From Gammaproteobacteria bacterium (GTDB lineage Bacteria; Pseudomonadota; Gammaproteobacteria; DSM-16500): a stretch of 64,000 nt of DNA. Location: assembly GCA_021325575.1 (NCBI GenBank), contig JAJPGW010000006.1, positions 87,897-151,896 on the forward strand. The letters run 5' to 3'. The translations under genes were made by a program, and so were the position numbers. Below are positions 8,801 through 17,226 of this stretch, piece by piece (the stretch's first letter is position 1; every line of letters begins with the position of its first letter). A model generated the notes under the pieces. It made no database searches. It was not told the DNA's origin and saw nothing but the letters and a program-made list of their open reading frames with translations.

Positions 8801-9172
8801 GTAATCACTGATCCAGATAGAGAGATTTTCATTAATGCGGATGCGATAGGGTCTTTCACTAAACGTGCGCAAATCCAGATTTTCCAGTGTCGGTAACACA
8901 TCGGAAAGTGCAATCGGTTTTTGATATTGAAACAGTTTTAGATAAAGCCGATTTTTATTTGTTTCGCTTTGTTCATAAATATCGATTTCCAGTGGATTTT
9001 GTTCGTTGATCTCTTCCATATATTTGATATCTTGAACGGCCGTTTGGACGGAAAAATCTTCTTGATAACTATGCGAAAAAGCCTGCGCGTATTTTTTGGC
9101 TAATAGCTCGCCGCGTTTGGCTCCAAATTCTTGAACAAGCTTTTTTTCCAAGTCTTCTGGCCAGGTCACCAT
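5810..9172 (-). CDS. NAD-specific glutamate dehydrogenase, short form
   Basis: Oxidative deamination of glutamate to 2-oxoglutarate, feeding carbon from amino acids into the TCA cycle. The sequence matches the catalytic and C-terminal parts of the large NAD-GDH family (about 1600 residues): ERPYRI near residue 107, HLRSSKVARGGIRWSDR and EILGLMKAQKVKNAIIVPSG around 315-350, the PPFVVCYDDDDPYLVVAADKGTATF region, and a long helical C-terminal region. At 1120 residues it lacks roughly the first 450-500 residues (regulatory ACT-like region). The frame starts cleanly at ATG 9172 and the upstream 270 bp hold no remnant, so it looks like an intact short form rather than a fresh frameshift. It may represent lost allosteric control; this is inference. 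Confidence 0.9.
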   Translation of the reverse strand: MVTWPEDLEKKLVQEFGAKRGELLAKKYAQAFSHSYQEDFSVQTAVQDIKYMEEINEQNPLEIDIYEQSETNKNRLYLKLFQYQKPIALSDVLPTLENLDLRTFSERPYRIRINENLSIWISDYTVDYIEPLDLKISRIEEIFREALININLGITENDGFNKLVLSAELPWREITILRTYAKYIHQIGFRFSQNYIEKTLVKYPEIAKEIVQLFKIKFDPKKSSPHKITELDSVIGEKIDQVKSLDEDRILRHLWQLIHATLRTNYFQPDKNGNHKEYLSIKLASELVPDLPLPKPLYEIFVYSPRFEAIHLRSSKVARGGIRWSDRHEDFRTEILGLMKAQKVKNAIIVPSGAKGGFVLKKMPHGDRAAIQNEVIHCYMSFMRGLLDITDNRHDKKIIKPPFVVCYDDDDPYLVVAADKGTATFSDIANSISAEYDFWLGDAFASGGSTGYDHKKTGITARGAWESVKRHFLELPINIENDFFTVIGIGDMSGDVFGNGMIYSDHIKLIAAFDHRHIFIDPTPDPLKSFQERVRLFNLSGSTWDDYNKKIISKGGGVFSRAEKSIQLNAAIKAALGIEEDAMTPTELIRAILKAPVDLLFNGGIGTYVKASTESNADVGDKDNEFCRVNGEDLRCRVVGEGGNLGFTQLGRVEYALQGGLINTDFIDNSAGVDCSDHEVNIKILLNREVNKGKLTEKKRNEFLAKMTNEVSALVLRDNYNQALTMAFSVDHSAKLMGLYHAYLKELEVTGVVNRVIEFLPDDKKILERKAAGIGLTSPELAVLLAYTKIHVKTEILESNAPENPYLSQVLQNGFPAILDKAYANVLHEHPLAREIIATQLSNQIVNEMGITFVYRLQIETGASVGEIVAAYYVASRIFSTEDLDHVIDSLELKISAKMQYELLHYVRHLANLASRWFLSSNRLRGDLGEIIQHYRVRAKKLENLIPHLMTGVTRTYLESLVQRFEEEGISKEIGQRIAVTRAVYTCLNIIETATQHDLELIKTAEIYFEVGGRFNLVWFRDQIASDNREGHWNTLARLTLRDELDILQRDLTVAIMKNSKRNLPAETLIDQWVGKNHRAVTRWEKVLEMLHSATVTDYSMFFIAIRELSNWVTANGVRE

Positions 9173-9246
9173 CTCGAAATCCTTGTTTTCAGCTTATTCT
9201 TATATTTTACTCTGGTATTAAATCGAATGGTGGGCATTCGGTAGGG

Positions 9247-9271
9247 GTTATCCACAATTTCTGTGGATAAC
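9247..9271. promoter_or_regulatory. Palindromic pair of perfect DnaA boxes
   Basis: Two consensus DnaA 9-mers face each other: TTATCCACA at 9248-9256 and TGTGGATAA at 9262-9270, five bases apart, inside a 10-bp perfect inverted repeat. They lie in the 271-bp gap between the NAD-GDH start (9172) and the epmB end (9444). The rest of the gap is AT-rich and contains an 8-bp hairpin (ATTAGGGA/TCCCTAAT, 9383-9400). It could be a DnaA-controlled site, a titration site, or part of an origin; dnaA, dnaN and mnmG are not in the window and no further full-consensus box is nearby. Confidence 0.5.
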
Positions 9272-9443
9272 TTTGTGTTTAACTACCTTAAAACCTGGGG
9301 GAAGCGCGCAATTTGGCAGGTTTGCAGGAATGGTCAAATTTTGATGTTTTAGTGATTTTCCTTAAAAATCATCATGTTATATATTAGGGAAATCCCTAAT
9401 TTTTAAAAAATGCAGAAAATCCCGAGGAAAAAGTTAAAAAAAA

Positions 9444-10451
9444 TTAATTTGTGCAAAAAAACTCGGGATTTATTATGGTTTTTGCCAGTTTACCCGGTTC
9501 TTCACAGACTAATTTGGGCACTAAATAGCCTGATAAACGCGTCGATAATTCCTGATGTAAGGTTGTCGCCCTCGTTTTTGGCAAATCAAAATGGGCCGCC
9601 CCCTGAACTTTATCTAATAGGTGGAGGTAATAAGGCTGAATGCCGGCATCGAAGAGAGCCTCACTCAAAGCCACCAAGGTATCAACATGATCATTGACCC
9701 CTTTTAATAGAACAGTTTGATTTAACAAAACCACCCCTCTGGATTTTAAGGATGTCATGGCCGCTTTGATATCCGAGCTAATCTCCCGCGGATGATTGCT
9801 GTGCAGGACCAGAATCGTTTTCAGGCGAGGATGCGTAATGGCATCGATCAGTTCAGGTGTAATCCGTTCAGGCAGTACAACTGGCACCCGACTATGAATT
9901 CGCAGGCGTGTGATATGGTCAATTTTCGCAATTTTTTCGATAAAATTTTTGAGGGTTTGATCATTGGCAGCGAGCGGATCGCCGCCGCTTAAAATCACTT
10001 CAGCGATGGAAGGATCGTTTTGGATATAGTTTAAAACGGCTTCCCAGCCTGGATTCCCAGGATTATTTTCTTCATAGGGAAAAGCCCGTCTAAAACAATA
10101 TCGGCAATTAATGGCGCAATGGCCGGTAAAAGTGATGAGCACCCGGCTTTGATATTTATGCAATAAACCTGGCAAGGGATTGAATTTTTTTTCCTGCAAG
10201 GGATCTGCTACAAACCCTTCTGTCGCAATCAATTCGGCATCAATAGGCAACACCTGTTTTAACAAAGGGTCATTCGGATTGCCCTTTTCCATGCGTGCAA
10301 TATAGTTACGTGGGACCTTGAGTTTAAAAAGGTTGCTGGCCTTTTCGGCATCATCCAGCAAATTTTTATCCAAATCGAGCATTTCGATTAATTCATGGGG
10401 ATCGGTGACAGCATCCATCAGGGATTGCTGCCAATTTTTTAATGATTTCAT
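9444..10451 (-). CDS. epmB: EF-P (R)-beta-lysylation protein EpmB (lysine 2,3-aminomutase-like)
   Basis: Radical-SAM enzyme that converts (S)-alpha-lysine to (R)-beta-lysine for modification of EF-P. The iron-sulfur motif CxxxCxxC is at C112, C116 and C119 (CAINCRYC), followed by the SAM-binding [12 protein letters not shown] segment; length 335 fits EpmB rather than the longer catabolic aminomutases. It is divergent from efp, which starts 55 bp away, with epmA just after efp, so the whole EF-P modification set is in one locus. A 10-bp inverted repeat (9417-9426 with 9462-9471) straddles its stop codon, but the loop is long for a terminator. Confidence 0.96.
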   Translation of the reverse strand: MKSLKNWQQSLMDAVTDPHELIEMLDLDKNLLDDAEKASNLFKLKVPRNYIARMEKGNPNDPLLKQVLPIDAELIATEGFVADPLQEKKFNPLPGLLHKYQSRVLITFTGHCAINCRYCFRRAFPYEENNPGNPGWEAVLNYIQNDPSIAEVILSGGDPLAANDQTLKNFIEKIAKIDHITRLRIHSRVPVVLPERITPELIDAITHPRLKTILVLHSNHPREISSDIKAAMTSLKSRGVVLLNQTVLLKGVNDHVDTLVALSEALFDAGIQPYYLHLLDKVQGAAHFDLPKTRATTLHQELSTRLSGYLVPKLVCEEPGKLAKTIINPEFFCTN

Positions 10452-10505
10452 TTTGAGATTCTCTCCTCGAGCGATTATTATATGCGAATTCTTATGGGGG
10501 TTGAA

Positions 10506-11075
10506 ATGGCATTTTTTAGTACAAATGAAATTCGCAATGGCATGAAGGTCATGATTGATAATGATCCCTGTCTTATTTTGAGTAATGAATATGTCAAACC
10601 CGGTAAAGGCCAGGCCTTTAACCGGATCAAATACCGGAATTTAAAAAATGGGCGAACTGTTGAACGCACTTATAAATCCGGTGATTCATTGGAAGGCGCC
10701 GATATTGCGGATGTTGAAGCGCAATATCTTTATAACGATGGCTCGCATTGGCATTTTATGGTGAAGGAAACGTTCGAACAATTTGCGATGGATCCCGATC
10801 ATGTGGCGGATGCCGGTCTCTGGATGAAAGAGCAATCTGATTGCATGCTGACTTTATGGAATGGGTCGCCCTTAGCTGTGATCCCACCTAATTTTGTCGT
10901 ATTAAAAATTGTTGAAACAGATCCGGGTGTGCGTGGCGATACTTCAGGTGGCGGTGGCAAGCCCGCAAAATTAGAAACCGGAGCCGTAGTGCGCGTTCCT
11001 TTGTTTGTGCAGCAAGGCGAATTAATCAAAGTTGACACACGGAATGGTGAATACGTTTCTCGAGCCAAAGAATAA
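10506..11075 (+). CDS. efp: Translation elongation factor P
   Basis: Rescues ribosomes stalled at polyproline stretches. Starting at ATG 10506 (GGGGG five bases upstream) the protein has 189 residues and begins [15 protein letters not shown]; an ATG at 10482 would add eight residues not seen in the family. The lysine that receives beta-lysine is K34 in the PGKGQAF loop, the same position as in E. coli, so the EpmA/EpmB pathway encoded next to it should act here. The stop overlaps the epmA start (TAATG), giving translational coupling. Confidence 0.98.
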   Translation: MAFFSTNEIRNGMKVMIDNDPCLILSNEYVKPGKGQAFNRIKYRNLKNGRTVERTYKSGDSLEGADIADVEAQYLYNDGSHWHFMVKETFEQFAMDPDHVADAGLWMKEQSDCMLTLWNGSPLAVIPPNFVVLKIVETDPGVRGDTSGGGGKPAKLETGAVVRVPLFVQQGELIKVDTRNGEYVSRAKE

Positions 11076-11980
11076 TGTCGGTTGAGGTCCTACGTGCGCG
11101 GGCAAAAATTATTTCGACGATTCGGAATTTTTTTGTCGAACGCGGTGTGCTGGAAGTTGAGACACCGCTTTTATCGCCTGCGACTGTCACGGATCCTCAT
11201 ATATTAAGCATTCCTGCTATTTGGAAGAACCAAACTTTTTATCTACAAACGTCCCCTGAATTTGCGATGAAGCGTTTATTAGCCGCAGGCAGCGGTTCGA
11301 TTTTTCAAATTTGCAAAGCCTTTCGCCAAGATGAAACCGCGCAATATCATCACCATGAATTTACCATGCTCGAATGGTATCGCATTGGATTCGATCATCA
11401 TGATTTGATGAACGAAATGGATGAATTGTTGCAGCGAGTTTTAAATTGCGAACCCGCAGAACGCATGACTTATGCAGACATTTTTGAAAAATATACTGGA
11501 TTAAATCCGCATTTTGCTTCAAAAGAACAATTCGTAGCGCGAGCACGTCAATTAGTAGAATTTTCGGGTGAATTATCTGATATTAATGATTGGTTGGATT
11601 TATTATTTACTCATTGCATTGAACCAAAAATGCAACACGATCGTCCCATTTTTGTTTATGATTACCCCATTTCACAAGCAGCACTCGCAAAAATTCGCTA
11701 TGAAACCCCAAAGGTTGCGTCTCGTTTTGAAGTGTATTTTAAAGGGATAGAGCTCGCCAATGGTTTTCACGAATTACAAAATTCGGCTGAACAGCGCAAA
11801 CGTTTTGAAGCCGATTTAGCTTATCGTAAATTGCATCAACTGCCCGAAGTACCTATCGATGAAGATTTTCTCAAAGCCTTATCCAATCTTCCTGATTGCT
11901 CAGGAGTTGCTTTAGGATTGGATCGATTGATTATGCTTAAGCTAAATGCAAAAACATTGGCTGATTGCAGTAATCAATAG
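11075..11980 (+). CDS. epmA: EF-P lysine ligase EpmA (GenX/PoxA)
   Basis: A class II lysyl-tRNA-synthetase core without the anticodon-binding domain (301 residues). It activates (R)-beta-lysine and attaches it to EF-P K34. Visible: the motif 1 region with VETPLLSPATVTDPH, motif 2 FRQDE...HHHEFTMLEWYR, and motif 3 GVALGLDRLIML. The start codon overlaps the efp stop by one base. The 3' end overlaps the convergent gene at 11974 by 7 bp. Confidence 0.97.
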   Translation: MSVEVLRARAKIISTIRNFFVERGVLEVETPLLSPATVTDPHILSIPAIWKNQTFYLQTSPEFAMKRLLAAGSGSIFQICKAFRQDETAQYHHHEFTMLEWYRIGFDHHDLMNEMDELLQRVLNCEPAERMTYADIFEKYTGLNPHFASKEQFVARARQLVEFSGELSDINDWLDLLFTHCIEPKMQHDRPIFVYDYPISQAALAKIRYETPKVASRFEVYFKGIELANGFHELQNSAEQRKRFEADLAYRKLHQLPEVPIDEDFLKALSNLPDCSGVALGLDRLIMLKLNAKTLADCSNQ

Positions 11981-12918
11981 GGGGTGGAAGTGCTATAAGC
12001 TGGTAATGAAGTATCTGTACATACAACAGTACTGGTTGAAGTATTATACCAAGTGCCGGATGCATAAGCTGCTGTTCCATCACAATTTGCGTAACAAGTT
12101 TTTCCCAATGTATCGAAATTAATAAGATAGTAACCCGAACTGCAATATAATGTTCGAGCATTGTTACCCTGATCGACAGTGGTTCCTTGCGTGGTAATTG
12201 ATAGCGATAGATAGGGATAACCTCCAACGCTAGCGTACCAGCCCGGAGGATAATAGTCAGCGGCCTGTGGAGGCCAATGAGGTGCATTACTTGGCGGGAG
12301 AGCGCCCGGAAGATAAAAAGTAGAGGTATCAGCATAGGGTTGTGTGTTGCCGACCCACAGTTGGGCTTGATAGCTATACCATCTATTTATAAAAAATATA
12401 GATTGAAAATTCCCATTCGGCCAAATTTCATTTTGACCCGCAGGGGCTCCGGTTACATACATTGGAAAAACGGAGCCCGCCTTAAATTGAATGACGGGCG
12501 GTTTAGTATTGAGCCATGAACAGACTTCGCCAGCTCCGCAATAAGGATCGCCAGCTACCGCGTAAACCCATGGATAAATTTTGTAGTAAGTTAAAAAATA
12601 AGAATCCGTTGGCCAAATGGGTTCATCACAATAATAAACAAAAAGACCCCAATTACCAGAAGGAAATCCTGCAGGAACATTCATTAGTGTAAATTTAGAT
12701 ACGTTCCCAGCAACGTGACCTTGGCTACTACAAAGATATCCGCCCTGACTCCATGGATAGACCATTGGCTGGAGATGCATAATACGCATGGTGGTCTTTG
12801 TCAATTGCGTTGTGGATGTCAATACTGGCGAAGGAATTGCGGTCGAATCTGCCGCAAAAACGGCTGCAGAAAATATCAATAAAATCAAGGCAAAAACCAA
12901 TCTAATCCGCTTTATCAT
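11974..12918 (-). CDS. Secreted protein of unknown function
   Basis: I do not recognise this 314-residue protein. It has a clear signal peptide (KR-rich start, hydrophobic core VFALILLIFSAAV, likely cleavage after AVFA at about residue 22) and a mature part very rich in Trp, Tyr, Ser, Thr and Pro, with about nine Cys, several in close pairs (CGAGEVC, CYANC) that suggest disulfides. Composition suggests an extracellular or periplasmic beta-rich protein. It starts far from its upstream neighbour and converges on epmA with a 7-bp overlap. No enzymatic motif is visible. Confidence 0.75.
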   Translation of the reverse strand: MIKRIRLVFALILLIFSAAVFAADSTAIPSPVLTSTTQLTKTTMRIMHLQPMVYPWSQGGYLCSSQGHVAGNVSKFTLMNVPAGFPSGNWGLFVYYCDEPIWPTDSYFLTYYKIYPWVYAVAGDPYCGAGEVCSWLNTKPPVIQFKAGSVFPMYVTGAPAGQNEIWPNGNFQSIFFINRWYSYQAQLWVGNTQPYADTSTFYLPGALPPSNAPHWPPQAADYYPPGWYASVGGYPYLSLSITTQGTTVDQGNNARTLYCSSGYYLINFDTLGKTCYANCDGTAAYASGTWYNTSTSTVVCTDTSLPAYSTSTPY

Positions 12919-13008
12919 GGTGTTTTATCCCGCTATTTTATTAATTATATACCATATATAGGTCCCAGTCGTAAAACAACCAGCAGGGTGTTTCTTGGTA
13001 TAAATTCT

Positions 13009-15039
13009 TTATTTTTTCATTACCACTCGATACACCCAGGTGCATAAAAAGAACGTCACGATAATGCTTAAAATACCAGCGAGCGGCATTAATTGGTCCG
13101 GCATGATTTTCAACGCATCCGATGTTTCCTTTAATGCAAATGGAATCGCTAAAATGACACCCATGATGGATGCACCAGCAACAATTCCGCAAGCGAGTAA
13201 TAAACCGCGATGACGATGCGCTGCAATTTCATGCTCATGCTGCACGCGGGGTTTGTACTTGCTATTCAATCGAAGCTGGATGATATAAGAAAGCAAACCA
13301 CCGATCACAACCGGTATGGTCGTATTCATCGGCAAATAAATCGATAAACCGACGGCTAATACCGGCAAGCGTGTGCCGAATTGTTTTACGATTTCATCGA
13401 TACCAATGCAAATCACAGCAATCACAGCGCCCACACCGAGCATCAACCAAGGTAAATTATGTGTATAAACACCTTGTGCGACTGCGGCCATCAACACAGC
13501 TTGTGGCGCAGACAACATTTGCGCTTTGCTCATGCCAGGATGCGGGAAGACACCGCCAATGCCATAAGCGTGATACAGCAAATCTAAAATCGGCGGAACA
13601 ACAAATGAAGCAACCACCACACCGAAAATTAACATCATCTGTTGCTTCCAGGGCGTAGCACCTAACATCTGGCCCACTTTCAAATCTTGCATAGTGTCAT
13701 TCGAAATCGCAATGCTGACGCCCATGATCACGCAAGTCCCGATACCGAGAACGACTCCCAACAGTTCCCGACCATGCACACCGCCTACGGTATTAAAAAA
13801 CGCAAGCAACGCAAGACACAAAATCAGTAAGGCTGAAACCACTAATCCAGAAACCGGTGTGTTTGATGACCCAATGAGCCCTGCAAAATAAGCTGAAATA
13901 GAACAAAATACAAAACCGCCAATCAATACATAAATGGCGCTGAATCCACAAATCAACACGCGGAACGAATGCGAAACCGGCGAGTGATCAGGAACAAGGT
14001 GCCCCGCAATCAAAATAAAAAGCGGAATTAAAATTAAAATAGATGCCCATAAAACATAATTAATGGGAATATCTTTTTCCGTACGGATCGCATGGATTCC
14101 CATGATTTTGTCTTGTTTGGCTTTTTTCAGCGTTGTAAAAGAAGCTGAAATACTTTGAGTGATCGGCTTCAACAAAGTAAACAATGTCCAAATCGATCCA
14201 ACCAACATGGTCCCCACACCGATATAACGAATGTAGGATTGATACAATGTATTAACCGCATCCGTGCTGGCGCCCGCCGGTGTACCAAAAATCCAAGCAA
14301 GAATAGGAACGCCTGCTACCCAGCCAATCAAAATACCCACCAAGAAACTGATCGCCACATTGATCCCAACGATGTAACCCGCAGCAATCAGCGCTGGCGA
14401 TAATCCCAATTCAAAACCAAACACAGAACTGGATGAGCGCACCCAAAAATCAAACGTATCCGTCAGTATTTGAAATCCAATTTGAAACAGGGAAATCACG
14501 CCACCTGCGAGCCCGCCATAGGTCAGACATTTCATATCCGATTTTTCATTGGTAACGCTTGCTTTTAAAACGTTACTGATCGCGATCCCTTCGGGATAGC
14601 GTAAGGTCCTATCTAATAACAAAGCGCGTCTTAACGGAATAGTAAATAAAACACCGATCGTGCCGCCCAGCAAAGAAAGAAACACTGTCTGCCAATAATA
14701 AAATCCAGACCAAGCATGCAGAATAATCATCGCCGGTAAAATAAATGCAACACCTGAGATCAATGATTCCCCGACCGATGCCATGGTTTGTACCATGGTA
14801 TTTTCCAAAATATTGGAATTGCGAAAAAACCGCAGAATACTCATCGAAATAATCGCAGCCGGAATCGACGCGGAAATGGTTTGACCCACTCTCAAGCCTA
14901 AATAAGCATTGGCTGCAGCAAGAATAACAGTAAGAATAGTACCCAGAATAATAACTTTAAGCGTAATTTCGGGCAAAGACTGGCTAGCGGGTATAACGGG
15001 ACTCTCTGTTACCTGGTGGTTCAACTTATTATTCGGCAT
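13009..15039 (-). CDS. OPT-family oligopeptide transporter
   Basis: A 676-residue multispanning inner-membrane protein with about 14-16 hydrophobic helices. The N-terminus (TILTVILAAANAYLGLRVGQTISASIPAAI) and the internal LRYPEGIAISNVLKAS and GGVFPHPGMSKAQMLSAPQA segments are typical of bacterial OPT transporters, which import short peptides or metal chelates with protons. It is monocistronic by spacing (90 bp to the gene downstream, 160 bp to the one upstream). Peptide import would suit an amino-acid-consuming organism, in line with the glutamate and leucine dehydrogenases here; that link is inference. Confidence 0.92.
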   Translation of the reverse strand: MPNNKLNHQVTESPVIPASQSLPEITLKVIILGTILTVILAAANAYLGLRVGQTISASIPAAIISMSILRFFRNSNILENTMVQTMASVGESLISGVAFILPAMIILHAWSGFYYWQTVFLSLLGGTIGVLFTIPLRRALLLDRTLRYPEGIAISNVLKASVTNEKSDMKCLTYGGLAGGVISLFQIGFQILTDTFDFWVRSSSSVFGFELGLSPALIAAGYIVGINVAISFLVGILIGWVAGVPILAWIFGTPAGASTDAVNTLYQSYIRYIGVGTMLVGSIWTLFTLLKPITQSISASFTTLKKAKQDKIMGIHAIRTEKDIPINYVLWASILILIPLFILIAGHLVPDHSPVSHSFRVLICGFSAIYVLIGGFVFCSISAYFAGLIGSSNTPVSGLVVSALLILCLALLAFFNTVGGVHGRELLGVVLGIGTCVIMGVSIAISNDTMQDLKVGQMLGATPWKQQMMLIFGVVVASFVVPPILDLLYHAYGIGGVFPHPGMSKAQMLSAPQAVLMAAVAQGVYTHNLPWLMLGVGAVIAVICIGIDEIVKQFGTRLPVLAVGLSIYLPMNTTIPVVIGGLLSYIIQLRLNSKYKPRVQHEHEIAAHRHRGLLLACGIVAGASIMGVILAIPFALKETSDALKIMPDQLMPLAGILSIIVTFFLCTWVYRVVMKK

Positions 15040-15198
15040 AAAATAAATACCCCACAGTTTTGATTACTGTCCTTTTTATTCGACGTTTTAAGCGATTACT
15101 ACGAGGAAAAGGATGAGAAATTCTTATTTAATTATCGAAATCGCTAATCAATAAGATTAACACAAAGGTTTTGGGGGATACAATGAAAAATAAGGGGA

Positions 15199-17184
15199 TT
15201 AGGGTCTCATGGCCATCGGTTCAGGGGGTGCCGGCATCTGATAAACATAGCCGCCCCAAAGCGCATCAAATGCCAACTGCCTGAATTCTTCTAAACGAGA
15301 TCCAGGGGTAAACGTTTTTCTATACCCTTCATCCGCATCCCGTTCACCAAGATGGATACCGTCCCAAATAAGCTTATTTAATGTTTTGAGGTCTTCGAAG
15401 GCTATTCTACGTTCATCATCTGATTTTGTTACGTCTTTAGAAATGAGAGAGATAGATCGGTATAAATTTCCGAGGTTAGGATTGTCCGGAATTAATTTAT
15501 GATATTTAGTTTGAAGATTTAAAAGGACTCGCGCCTTTACATATTCATTATTGTAATTTCGTAATTTAATGTATGCGTAAAATAAATTGGCACCCTGTTT
15601 ATGTTTTTCTGACAATTCGAACAATTTATTCCAAATTCCGCGATCCTTAATAAATTGATCTTCGGTCATATTGTTTTTCAATTTGAAATAGTTCTTGATT
15701 CCTAGTTTTAATTGTTTGATTTCTTCGGTAATGATTTTCGGTAATTCCTTTTCACGTTCTTGAAACATACTCACCATGTCTTTTATCAAAACTTTTTTTA
15801 ATTTTTGCTTGGTCGCCAATAATTTTTTTTCATCTTGTTCTAGTGTACCATCGTTTGAGGTTTTAAATTTTCCTGGTTTTAAAATGACACCATCAAATGA
15901 TTTAAAATACATCGTGTCGTTTTCTTTATCGTCTTCTCGATCTAACCCCACTCGCAATGGAATCCAGAAACTTTCATCTTCATCGGTTAATTTGGCTGCA
16001 TCAATAAATTCCATCAATTGCGGTCGAAAAAAACGATGCAAATGCTTAAATAATTTGTTGACTGAATTTCCGGAAAGCACAGTGGGGTTTTTGTGATTTT
16101 TTACGCTAGTCTGTTTAACATCACGTAACTCACCAAAAACAGGATTGCCACCGCCCAAAGGAACCACAAACCAAGCCTTTAGCGCAGCATTTTTGCCATG
16201 ATAAAAAGTCAATTCATCTACGCGATATGTTTGCTTAAAGGCTTCTTCATCTTTGACTTCAAGATTGAGATATAATAATTCTTTGTTGTAAATCCAGGAT
16301 GTTTTTGCTGTGGGATCTTGCCCGGGAGTTTGTTCGACAAAAGGAACATTTTGCGCGTAGTGGAGTTTTAATTGATAATGTTGTTTCGCGTCTTCCCATG
16401 CCAGTTCACATTCGCCGCCTAAACCAAATGCTGCAGTAAGTCTTTTGGAAAAATCATTTGTTTTGTTTTCTTCGAGTTTCTTTAAAAAATCCGCAGTGGA
16501 TAATTTTTCAGACTCAAACTCCGCTTTTGAAACATCAACAAAAGCTTCAGGATCAGTCTGTTTTTTCTTTTTTTGAACTGGTTGCGTTTCATCGTCACCC
16601 TGCGTTTTCATGCTTTGTTCTGTTTTCTCATCGTCTTGTTTTGCGCGAGGACGTTTTTTTGGTTGAGGAGTTCCGCTAGTTTTTTCTTCTTTTTGCGAAC
16701 GAAGTTTGCTGCAAAGCGCTAAACAAAATTCACGGATTTGCTTTTTTTTGGGGTGAAGCCCTTCACCTGACATCTTTTTCCCGGATTTCATGTTGACATT
16801 GAAAAGCGTTCCGCCGTTTGCATTAAAAACACAGACATCTTGTGTTTCGGGATAGATATAGAGTGCTATGGGTTGGCTTTCTGGCCATTCGACATTTAAT
16901 CGATATGATTTGAGGCCATCCCCATCTTTTCCTTCAACCAAGCTATATTGGGCAATCAGTTTACCCAAAAAGTCTGAAAAATTGGCGGCCTCGGCTCGCA
17001 GCCGATTCCAGGTTTGGATGAGTTCATCTTTATTGGTAGATGGGATGGAAAGTCTAGAGCCTTCCTCTTTTTGATTATCCGTTGGAAAAGAAGAAAGTGC
17101 TGGTAAATCAAGAGGATAACCATGAAAACCCGGCTGCTGTTTTACTTCCATGTCCGTATGGTTTTCTGATCTAAAGAAAGTCAT
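15199..17184 (-). CDS. Unknown 661-residue protein with NLS-like segment; candidate type IV effector
   Basis: Not recognised. It has no signal peptide or membrane helix, and two apparent globular parts (about 50-165 and 225-450) joined by a charged linker, then a helical C-terminal part. The linker carries PKKRPRAK (175-182) and KKKK (205-208), resembling a nuclear localisation signal. A promoter with two YTTAAK boxes at 11-bp spacing and TAGAAT lies immediately upstream (17194-17226), inside the 37-bp gap to engB. The -10 is so close that the transcript would begin almost at ATG 17184; ATG 17151 is an alternative start. Eukaryotic-style targeting plus a PmrA-like promoter suggest a Dot/Icm effector, by inference only. 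Confidence 0.7.
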   Translation of the reverse strand: MTFFRSENHTDMEVKQQPGFHGYPLDLPALSSFPTDNQKEEGSRLSIPSTNKDELIQTWNRLRAEAANFSDFLGKLIAQYSLVEGKDGDGLKSYRLNVEWPESQPIALYIYPETQDVCVFNANGGTLFNVNMKSGKKMSGEGLHPKKKQIREFCLALCSKLRSQKEEKTSGTPQPKKRPRAKQDDEKTEQSMKTQGDDETQPVQKKKKQTDPEAFVDVSKAEFESEKLSTADFLKKLEENKTNDFSKRLTAAFGLGGECELAWEDAKQHYQLKLHYAQNVPFVEQTPGQDPTAKTSWIYNKELLYLNLEVKDEEAFKQTYRVDELTFYHGKNAALKAWFVVPLGGGNPVFGELRDVKQTSVKNHKNPTVLSGNSVNKLFKHLHRFFRPQLMEFIDAAKLTDEDESFWIPLRVGLDREDDKENDTMYFKSFDGVILKPGKFKTSNDGTLEQDEKKLLATKQKLKKVLIKDMVSMFQEREKELPKIITEEIKQLKLGIKNYFKLKNNMTEDQFIKDRGIWNKLFELSEKHKQGANLFYAYIKLRNYNNEYVKARVLLNLQTKYHKLIPDNPNLGNLYRSISLISKDVTKSDDERRIAFEDLKTLNKLIWDGIHLGERDADEGYRKTFTPGSRLEEFRQLAFDALWGGYVYQMPAPPEPMAMRP

Positions 17185-17193
17185 TCTGGCGCT

Positions 17194-17226
17194 ATTCTAT
17201 CAGTTGGATCTTAAAATAGGCTTAAG
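17194..17226 (-). promoter_or_regulatory. PmrA-like tandem box and -10 for the gene starting at 17184
   Basis: Read on the minus strand: CTTAAG (17226-17221), five bases, TTTAAG (17215-17210), ten bases, TAGAAT (17199-17194). Two YTTAAK half-sites with an 11-bp period just upstream of a -10 is the layout of PmrA-activated promoters. The distal box overlaps the stop-codon end of engB. The same geometry recurs at 24401 and 33238. Confidence 0.6.

Noticed and set aside
9417..9471. 10-bp inverted repeat around the epmB stop as a terminator
   Set aside because: The loop is 35 bases and there is no T-tract on the minus strand after it; kept only as a remark.
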